Assembly (NCBI GenBank): GCA_014762635.1 | Contig: JABURR010000024.1 | Location: 1 to 49,035, forward strand | DNA: 49,035 nucleotides | DNA from: Paracoccaceae bacterium | GTDB taxonomy: Bacteria > Pseudomonadota > Alphaproteobacteria > Rhodobacterales > Rhodobacteraceae | Direction: 5' to 3' | In this document: in pieces, positions 43,017 through 49,035 of the stretch | Numbering within the stretch: the stretch's first letter is position 1 | How the letters are laid out: each line of letters starts with the position of its first letter | Translations under genes and position numbers: made by a program | The notes under the pieces: model-generated | Told to the model about the DNA's origin: nothing | Databases searched by the model: none | What the model saw: only the letters and a program-made list of their open reading frames with translations

Positions 43017-43090
43017 TGGCCATGCCGACACGACGCGCCTTCATCGGACAGACCACTGCCATTCTGGGCTTGGCGGTGAGCGGTCGGGAG
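43017..43090 (+). pseudogene. Tat-exported protein truncated by IS6 copy 2
   Basis: An ATG opens MAMPTRRAFIGQTTAILGLAVSG, a twin-arginine signal start (TRRAFIG). After about 25 codons the IS6-family element interrupts the frame, and the remainder is not found beyond the element. The position behind the cupredoxin suggests a multicopper oxidase such as CopA, but only the signal remains, so this is inference. Confidence 0.6.
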
Positions 43091-43905
43091 GGTGCTGTCA
43101 GGCCAATGTGAACTAGTCTCCACATGGACAGAGACACTGTCCGTTATTCCGCGCAGAGACCCCGCCATTCGGCGCGGGCGGCGGCGCGGTTGGCCTTGAA
43201 TAGAGGTCTGCTTGAGAGGCTGCGTTCCTGGTTGAAGTGGTTCGAGACTGAAGCGTGGACGGCGGCGAATTTCTGCAGACTTCGCATGCGCCTGAAGCGG
43301 AGCATCGCCCGCTCTTGTCGTCGGAATGGCAGGTGCGAGTTTTCTACCCTGTTATTCAACCAACGGCCGGTTTCATGGCGGGCATCGGCGCTAATCTTTT
43401 TCAGGGCAGCGCCATAGGATCGGAGCTTGTCGGTCACGATGACCTCGGGCTGACCGTGCTTGCGCATTGCTTTCCTGAGGAATTTTAATGCAAATTTCTT
43501 GTCACGGGTCTTTGTGACAAAGCTTTCCAAGACCTCGCCCTCGTGATCGACAGCACGCCAGAGATAGTGCCGCTCGCCGTTGATCTTCACGAAGATCTCG
43601 TCGAGATGCCAACGCCATTTGCTTGATCTCATGCCCGCAATGCGGCGCTTCCGGATCTCCGCGGCAAACATCGGACCGAAACGATGCCACCAGAACCGCA
43701 CCGTCTCGTGGCTAATCTCGACGCCGCGCTCATGCAGGAGATCCTCGACATTGCGTAGCGACAGAGGGAAACGGACGTACAGCATCACCGCAAGGCGGAT
43801 GATCTCTGGGCTGCTGCGAAAGCCCTTGAACAGGTCAGGTTTGGTTATGTTCCGACGCTATGAGGCCGCCATGTCCGCCTCAACCGGAATCCTTCTGACA
43901 GGACC
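43091..43905 (-). mobile_element. IS6-family insertion sequence, copy 2
   Basis: The element is 815 bp. The ends are GGTGCTGTCAG on the left and, read inward, GGTCCTGTCAG on the right. It encodes one transposase on the minus strand. Flanking 8-mers GTCGGGAG and CCTTCAAC differ, so there is no target duplication; this fits recombination or deletion after insertion. Its left 55 bp are nearly identical to the right edge of the window. Confidence 0.88.
43144..43848 (-). pseudogene. IS6-family transposase with lost start codon
   Basis: The frame is open for 234 codons from 43848 and matches the IS6 transposase along its length (LFKGFRSSPEIIRLAVMLYV; DDE residues in WHLDEIFVKING, VTDKLRSYG and RVENSH). 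The first codon, equivalent to the ATG of copy 1, reads ATA. The next usable start is GTG 43788, which removes about 20 N-terminal residues before the zinc/HTH-type region. The protein may therefore be made poorly, or from GTG as 214 residues. It may still be active. Confidence 0.75.
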
Positions 43906-43908
43906 CCT

Positions 43909-44211
43909 TCAACTGTTGAGCAGCTTCTTTCGAGCAGCGTATTCTTCCGCGTCGATCTCACCCTTCGCAAAACGCATGTCGAGTTCTACAATCGCGTTTC
44001 TTGGGCCGTGTTGCGGCGCCTGGGCATCGAAGCGACGGACGAGCCAGATCACACCTGCAACCACGAGCCCCAGGACAATCAGCCAAAGAACCGGCCCGAA
44101 CATCATTCCGAAGCCGTATCCATATCCCCAATCCATCATGTGACCGTATTCGCCGGGATCGGCCATGGCAGGCTGAACCGACAGGGCCAGCAGCATCGCA
44201 AACCGTCTCAT
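43909..44211 (-). CDS. SHOCT-domain membrane protein 2
   Basis: The 100-residue protein has a signal peptide (MRRFAMLLALSVQPAMA), an outside stretch GEYGHMMDWGYGYGFG, a membrane helix (LWLIVLGLVVAGVIWLV), and a SHOCT motif (AIVELDMRFAKGEIDAEEYAARKKLL). It has the same layout as the SHOCT protein at 39853. ATG 44211 is used because the signal begins there. The stop lies 4 bases from the end of IS6 copy 2, so the element just missed the gene. Confidence 0.85.
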   Translation of the reverse strand: MRRFAMLLALSVQPAMADPGEYGHMMDWGYGYGFGMMFGPVLWLIVLGLVVAGVIWLVRRFDAQAPQHGPRNAIVELDMRFAKGEIDAEEYAARKKLLNS

Positions 44212-44918
44212 GAAGTTCTCCAATTCTGTCGAATGCCTGTCTGGCCTATACCCGCCGGATCCCGCGGTCATTGACCTAACGCAAGCAATCCGCTTGCCGC
44301 GCACGGAAGACCTGAAGTAGCCATTCGCGCGCGTCGCACCACCTGGAACAGGCTTCTGGAGCGCTATGGTTGGCTTGTGCCGCAAGAGCCCGGCACGCTT
44401 GTCCTTAGCGCGGCAAGGAAGGAGGCCTGGCAGAGCGTGCGCGCCGAGGCCGAGGTCAGACGATAGGACCGGCGGGATGATGCCGGGCCGGGCACAAGGG
44501 TTGACCCGGTCGCAGATCGGCTGTTCGCCTGATCACACTCTTAGGTGACCCCTAAACCACCACTTGCGAGAGCGCCGCCAGGTATCGACCGGGCGGCGCT
44601 TTCGTTTTGGAACCGCCGTGGTACCAGCGTGCGACAGGGACCGCGGCCAGCCTTCCGAACACGTCCAAGGAAGGCCGCGTGTCGCGCGGGAGAGACGGTG
44701 GTGAGGGAGGGGCGGAATGCGGACATTCGCTGCAACTCGAGGCAAGGCCTCCTATCCGGGACTGTGCAGAAGCCGGATTTGGAAGAGAAAACCCGTTCGA
44801 CCTTTTGCCAGGGCATCAGGAAATTCTAGCCGCGCAAGCTAATATTAGGTTCTCTCCCGCAAACCGACAGTTAGAGAACCCAAATCTTCATGGCGCTTCC
44901 TTTGGTGGGAACCTGCGG
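44212..44918. other. Gene-poor 0.7-kb stretch
   Basis: No complete gene was found. It holds a 64-codon open frame without a start (44275-44466, ending RRTTWNRLLERYGWLVPQEP... then stop), probably the 3' remnant of a lost gene. It also holds a strong hairpin terminator at 44571-44608 and a perfect 8-bp dyad GGTTCTCT / AGAGAACC (44848-44855 and 44873-44880) just downstream of the binding-protein gene. The rest looks degenerate. Confidence 0.5.
44571..44608 (+). terminator. Rho-independent terminator in the gene-poor stretch
   Basis: A perfect 9-bp stem (AGCGCCGCC / GGCGGCGCT) with a 12-base loop is followed by TTCGTTTT. No intact gene lies directly upstream on the plus strand; it probably belonged to the gene whose remnant ends at 44466. 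Confidence 0.7.
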
Positions 44919-45923
44919 CTACCGCGAGACTGTTTCGGCGACCTGGAGAAAGGCAAACGGCGGAATCCTGTCGAGTTCCCGCGCGACATCCATATTGACC
45001 ACGTAGGCAAAGTCCGATGCACGAACGACTGGCAGATCACCGGGTGTCGCACCGTCCCTAAGGATCGCCAGAGCTTGCCCGGCCGCAAGTTTTCCGATGT
45101 CGTAATACCGCGCAGCGATGGAGAGCAGGGCGTGTTCTTCGCGAACCAGGCTTTCGTAGGGGCTCAGGATCGCAATCCCGTTTTCGACGGCAGAGGAGGT
45201 ATAGATCTTGCCCTGCGTCCGAAGGAATGAACTCGATCCGAGATACATCCATCGCACCCCCTGCTCGCGGAATTCGGCCATTCTAAGGGGGATCAGGGTG
45301 GGGTCCGGGGTCCCCGGATTTCCAGGGTCAAGCTCGATGGGCACGAACTCGATTCCCAAGCCAGGTAAAATGGCCTCCAGTTCCTCTTTCTTGATCACGG
45401 AGTTGTGCTCGTTGGAGTGGTACAAAAGACCCAGCTTGGTGAAGTCCGGGTCGTATTGCCGGATGACTTCGACGTTCACCGCTTCGGGCACGCGGTTGAA
45501 CGTGCCGGCCAAGTTAGGCCGCCCGCTCGTTTCGAAGCTTTCTGCGATACGGGTTCCGAAGGGGTCTGCCACCACGGTGAACACCACCGGGATTTCATTG
45601 AGGAAGGCCGGGTTGCCGATGTCATCGAGCGTGCCAATCATACCCATGGTCACGCTGGTACCGAAGGTCAGAACGAGATCCACCTGTTTCTCGCGGGCAA
45701 GCTCGACGACGCCCGGAAGCCTCCCCTTGTCTTGCTCGATGTCTATGATCTGAACCTCTGCATCGAAACCGCTTTCGGCGATGGCGTCCTTGAAGCCATT
45801 GCACAGATGCTCGCAGCCTTCGTAGAAGACCCCCATGATCGTCTTGGTCTCTGCAGCGACCGGGGCAGCAGCGAAGGTCATGAAGAAGACCGCAGCTGCA
45901 GTCAGGGACCGGGTGAATTTCAT
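44919..45923 (-). CDS. ABC-type periplasmic binding protein (PF04392 family)
   Basis: The 334-residue exported protein has a signal peptide (MKFTRSLTAAAVFFMTFAAAPVAA) and the two-lobed fold of ABC transporter substrate-binding proteins of the PF04392/TrpX type: IMGVFYEGCEHLCNGFKDA, LVLTFGTSVTMGMIG, IPVVFTVVADPFGT and LGLLYHSNEHNSV. Two cysteines near residue 37 (CEHLC) could form a disulfide. No ABC permease or ATPase gene accompanies it. It follows the sensor-MFS gene by 30 bases on the same strand and should be co-transcribed with it. Confidence 0.88.
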   Translation of the reverse strand: MKFTRSLTAAAVFFMTFAAAPVAAETKTIMGVFYEGCEHLCNGFKDAIAESGFDAEVQIIDIEQDKGRLPGVVELAREKQVDLVLTFGTSVTMGMIGTLDDIGNPAFLNEIPVVFTVVADPFGTRIAESFETSGRPNLAGTFNRVPEAVNVEVIRQYDPDFTKLGLLYHSNEHNSVIKKEELEAILPGLGIEFVPIELDPGNPGTPDPTLIPLRMAEFREQGVRWMYLGSSSFLRTQGKIYTSSAVENGIAILSPYESLVREEHALLSIAARYYDIGKLAAGQALAILRDGATPGDLPVVRASDFAYVVNMDVARELDRIPPFAFLQVAETVSR

Positions 45924-45953
45924 GGGGTCTCTCTCGACAGTTTTGCACGCACT

Positions 45954-48761
45954 TCACTTGCCCCTATAGCTTGTTGTCAAGAATTGCTTCCAACGCATCG
46001 CTGCATAGATTGCGCCGCCAGCAAGCGACCAAGCCGCAATCGCCAGGATCGCCGCTTCGTATCCGGCCAACCCGGCAATCCCGGCGATCACAACAAGACC
46101 GGCGATGCTGCCCAACCGCTCGCCGGTCCGGAGCGCACCCAATATCGCCGTCGGCCCGATGTGCGACAGGCTCGTTTCGGCGAGGGTCAGCGCGATTGAG
46201 ACCTGGATGCCGCGCAGCAGGGCACTTCCGATACCTGCGCCGATCATGGCAAGGGCTATGGTCAACTGTCCCGGGGCCGCCGCGGCGGGAAGCAGAGAGA
46301 GCCCGGAAAGGAGCGCGGCGGACGTACACAGGACCGGCGGCGGCACCCTCAGACGCTCGGCAATTGCACCGGAGAATGTGCTGACCGCCATGATGGCAAG
46401 GAAAAACAGCATCAGGATGCGGCCGATCTCGGCCGAGGTGGCCCCCCGCGCGTCCAATATCAGCGCAACGAGATAGCTCACAAACGCCTGCATAACGACC
46501 GCGCCCGGGATCGCGATACCGAAGATCAACGCGAGGAGCCCCGGATATCTCAGCGCCGCCCATTTGCCACTGGCGGTTCGTGTCGCATCGTCAGCCGACT
46601 GACGGCCAATGTCTTCGGAGATCAACCAGTTGCTGAGGAGCGCTGCCACCGCGATCAGGGCGGCACTGACCAGAAAAACATTCGCCTGGCCAAGCCGGTC
46701 GGCAAGCACGCCGCCAAGAGCGACGCCGCTGAAGATCCCGCCGAAAAGCACGAGAGTGAAGGTCCCAAGCATCTTGTCTCGCTGGGATCGCTCTGCAACG
46801 CTGAGGACGTAGTCCTGCGCAGCGAGCGTGACGAGCGCATATCCAAGACCGGTCACCGTGCGCCAGAAGATGATTTCCTGCGCGGTGGCAGCTGCGTATA
46901 GACCGATGTGGGCGGCCAGTGTCGGGATCGATGCAAACACGAATATGTTTCGGACCCCGAAACGTTCGACAAGTACCCGCGCATAGGGCGAAATCATCGC
47001 GATTGCGAAGAGATACCCCGCGAGGGGCAGGGCGATCAGAACCGACATATCGAGCCAGGGCCACAGATTGCCGGATGCCCGCGTGTAAATGGGCAGGAAT
47101 GCAAGCGGGAGCTCATCGGCTGCGGCGAACAGGAACAGCGCAAGGCGGATATCCGTAAAGGAAGAGGTTTCGATGGGCCGGGTTCTGCCCCCGGACAAGC
47201 CGAAACGCTCACCTATCTTTCTGAGAGTCGTCTTGTCTGCGTCGGTGGCGGATGCCAGCGCCTGAGCGAATGCGTCATGCAGGGCCTGTGCTCGGCCGGT
47301 CAATACTTGGAGAATGTATTGTGTCGACCCGCGGCCGCGTGCAGAGGCGCGCCGGGAAAAGTCTCCTGCGGCCTGCATCGCGCTCAGCAACTGCATACGC
47401 TCCAGCCCGACGGTCAACGTGCGTCCGGTCAGAAGAAGCATGGCCTCGCTCGCCAGCAGAACAGCCACCAAAAGGATCACCATCGCGTCAAGGAACGCGT
47501 CCCTGAACTTCTTGGTGATCAGGCCCGGATCGATGTCGATGACGACATAGGCAACTTCCTCTCCGTCATGCATGATCGGATGGCTGCGTACATCACGCCG
47601 TTCTCGTGGCGGCGCGAGATATGGATCGATCCGTTCGCCTGCTTCGATAACGATCCGACCCGTCGCGATCGCGATATAGGCAACCTCCGGAAGACGCTCG
47701 AGCATCTCTCCGAAGAACCTGTCGGCGCCGACGATCTGGTCGAGCTCGATCCCGCTGTCCAGCGCACGCTGGACGTTGTCGCTGACGACCGTTCCAATCA
47801 GGTCGGTCCGGGCCGCGAGTTCCGGTTCGACGGATTTGGCAACGGCGCGGATGACAACCGCCCCGAGGAGCAGCGAAGATGCCACGATCAGTATGATCGT
47901 GATTGGCAGGAGTCGTCCGAGAAAAACCGAAGTCAGCATGCCGCTGTCAAGGTTCGCGCCATTTTCGCCGGTCGGCGATGGTCTGGGCTGGTCGAGATCG
48001 GCGGCAGGATCAGCTATGGCGCGCTCCGCCCGCCCGTACATAAGACCGGCTTCTCTGAGCGTTCGCGCAAGCCGGGCGAGCCTTACATCGAGCGCGCTGG
48101 ATTCGGATTGCAGTTCGGCATGCTGGAAGTGTTGAGCCGGTTGAGGGCCCTCTAAAACACCACGCAACTCCGCCAGCTTCCACCTGGGGCGGTTCAACGA
48201 AAGATAGATCAGGCAAAAGGCAAGTGCCGATGTCCCAACGAATATGAAAAATGCATAGCGCAATGTGATGCTGGCGATGTTTCGGGACGCCTCTTCGAGC
48301 GGGCTTCGCGGATATTCCACGATCACCGCGCCTCCCATCTGGCCGCCTTTCTCGCGACGCAGGGTGAAGCCGCTGTAGATGGCGTCGCTGTTTTCCTGCC
48401 CCCATTGGTCGTGATCAGAGAGGCGCATCGCAGAGAGCACATCGTCGGAGATCGTTGCTGGCTTGGTCCCTGTTGTGTGGGCTACGATGCCCGAGGGGTT
48501 GACCGCGTGTACCGCGATGATGTTGGGATCGATTTTAACGCCTCGCCCCACGATCTTTTCACCGTCGCGCAGCATTGAAATCGGCAGGTTCAGATCCAGG
48601 ATCGGCCGAAATGCCTCGGCGGTGGTCTGCGCGATTACCGACACCCGCTGGCGGAGAAGGTCCGAGTAGATCGCGTCATGCTGTAGGACAAGCAGCAGCG
48701 AAAGAATGCCCTGTGCGATTCCGATGGCAAAGGTCGTAACGATCCAGCTCCGAAAACGCAT
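45954..48761 (-). CDS. Tandem sensor-MFS transporter fusion
   Basis: The 935-residue protein joins two sensor modules to a transporter. TM1 (about 7-26) and TM2 (166-188) bracket an extracytoplasmic domain (27-165). After a cytoplasmic linker (190-280), TM3 (281-305) and TM4 (425-446) bracket a second domain (306-424) with VEPELAARTDLIGTVVSDNV and EEVAYVVIDIDPG, like Cache-type sensors. A HAMP-like linker follows, and from about 535 a 12-TM MFS domain (AMISPYARVLVERFG is the MFS loop motif). There is no kinase, GGDEF or methyl-accepting part. The start at 48761 has AAGGA; in-frame codons upstream to 48884 have no hydrophobic start. It is transcribed just ahead of the binding protein. Confidence 0.82.
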   Translation of the reverse strand: MRFRSWIVTTFAIGIAQGILSLLLVLQHDAIYSDLLRQRVSVIAQTTAEAFRPILDLNLPISMLRDGEKIVGRGVKIDPNIIAVHAVNPSGIVAHTTGTKPATISDDVLSAMRLSDHDQWGQENSDAIYSGFTLRREKGGQMGGAVIVEYPRSPLEEASRNIASITLRYAFFIFVGTSALAFCLIYLSLNRPRWKLAELRGVLEGPQPAQHFQHAELQSESSALDVRLARLARTLREAGLMYGRAERAIADPAADLDQPRPSPTGENGANLDSGMLTSVFLGRLLPITIILIVASSLLLGAVVIRAVAKSVEPELAARTDLIGTVVSDNVQRALDSGIELDQIVGADRFFGEMLERLPEVAYIAIATGRIVIEAGERIDPYLAPPRERRDVRSHPIMHDGEEVAYVVIDIDPGLITKKFRDAFLDAMVILLVAVLLASEAMLLLTGRTLTVGLERMQLLSAMQAAGDFSRRASARGRGSTQYILQVLTGRAQALHDAFAQALASATDADKTTLRKIGERFGLSGGRTRPIETSSFTDIRLALFLFAAADELPLAFLPIYTRASGNLWPWLDMSVLIALPLAGYLFAIAMISPYARVLVERFGVRNIFVFASIPTLAAHIGLYAAATAQEIIFWRTVTGLGYALVTLAAQDYVLSVAERSQRDKMLGTFTLVLFGGIFSGVALGGVLADRLGQANVFLVSAALIAVAALLSNWLISEDIGRQSADDATRTASGKWAALRYPGLLALIFGIAIPGAVVMQAFVSYLVALILDARGATSAEIGRILMLFFLAIMAVSTFSGAIAERLRVPPPVLCTSAALLSGLSLLPAAAAPGQLTIALAMIGAGIGSALLRGIQVSIALTLAETSLSHIGPTAILGALRTGERLGSIAGLVVIAGIAGLAGYEAAILAIAAWSLAGGAIYAAMRWKQFLTTSYRGK

Positions 48762-48980
48762 GCTGTCCTTTCCAAGGCGCCGCAATCCGATCCCGGGCAA
48801 GTGAGCCCGCCCTCGGCCCTTTTCGAAAACTCGACCAATTGGCCCAAGCCTACAAGAGAAAAAGGCCCGGACATGCAGGAGCACGGTAATTACGACTGAA
48901 AATGCACGTGGAGGAGCAGAGCTCTATCAGTTCATCATTTTTTGCGATGCCGTGGCGTATGAAAGGCGATTTGACCAATT

Positions 48981-49035
48981 GGTGCTGTCAGACCAATGCG
49001 AACTAGTCTCCATGTGGACAGAGACACTGTCCGTT
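48981..49035 (-). mobile_element. IS6-family insertion sequence, copy 3 (partial)
   Basis: The last 55 bases repeat the left end of copy 2 with about four differences (GGTGCTGTCAGACCAATGCG against GGTGCTGTCAGGCCAATGTG) and in the same orientation. The element continues beyond the window. Confidence 0.85.

Noticed and set aside
44541-44816. 91-codon minus-strand open frame in the gene-poor stretch
   Set aside because: It runs across the strong terminator hairpin at 44571-44608 and has no family match, so it is probably chance.
46908-48155. 415-codon plus-strand open frame opposite the sensor-MFS gene
   Set aside because: No domain and no ribosome-binding site; it is the antisense of a clear 935-residue membrane protein.
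1-49035. CRISPR array or prophage
   Set aside because: No regularly spaced short repeats, Cas genes, integrase or phage structural genes were seen.

Overview
The window reads as a GC-rich alphaproteobacterial chromosome segment, most likely Rhodobacterales (Roseobacter-type). The reasons are the gene content (a MerR-controlled beta-oxidation cluster, a stand-alone Hint_2 protein, a three-gene nitrile-hydratase-like locus, a class 2 PyrD, a MaeB-type malic enzyme) and the base composition. No rRNA or tRNA gene was recognised.

Bases 1-33,000 look like core genome. They carry purB with a clean terminator; a three-gene nitrile hydratase/thiocyanate hydrolase-like set (N-half beta, C-half beta, alpha with a Co-type CTLCSC centre); an LpxL-like acyltransferase; a DUF1223 protein; an IS3-family remnant that has cut a DUF1992 gene; two small Cys-loop membrane proteins; a UshA-type nucleotidase; DUF952-pyrD-arsC; a lipoprotein; a MATE exporter with two hotdog thioesterases; and a 10TM heavy-metal exporter behind a long palindrome. 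Two MerR regulators then lead into a beta-oxidation operon (two acyl-CoA dehydrogenases, a GST, a thiolase, a FadB-like protein), followed by Hint and sulfotransferase genes, an acyl-CoA ligase, the nucleoside salvage operon cdd-deoA-deoB-add-upp and the malic enzyme.

From about 33 kb the character changes to accessory DNA. A dead IS6-family copy abuts the malic enzyme stop codon. Next is a metal-handling island. A five-gene minus-strand operon (EF-hand/Met-rich periplasmic protein, DUF302, exported rhodanese, TVP38-type membrane protein, APC permease) diverges from a response regulator, a histidine kinase and a SHOCT protein. The kinase's sensor region has His- and Met-rich patches. A second divergent block has a small membrane protein, a lipoprotein and a frameshifted membrane gene on one side, and a cytochrome c, a small exported protein and a cupredoxin on the other. 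Repeats of the type GGATACA, or weaker variants, occur about 10 bp apart at both divergent promoters and are candidate sites for the local regulator.

A second IS6-family copy (its expected ATG start reads ATA) truncates a Tat-exported protein gene beside the cupredoxin. A third copy begins at the right edge in the same orientation. Between them lies a 5-kb segment with another SHOCT protein, a PF04392-type periplasmic binding protein and a 935-residue protein that joins two membrane-bracketed sensor modules to a complete MFS transporter. That binding-protein/sensor-MFS pair is the best candidate here for an undescribed system.
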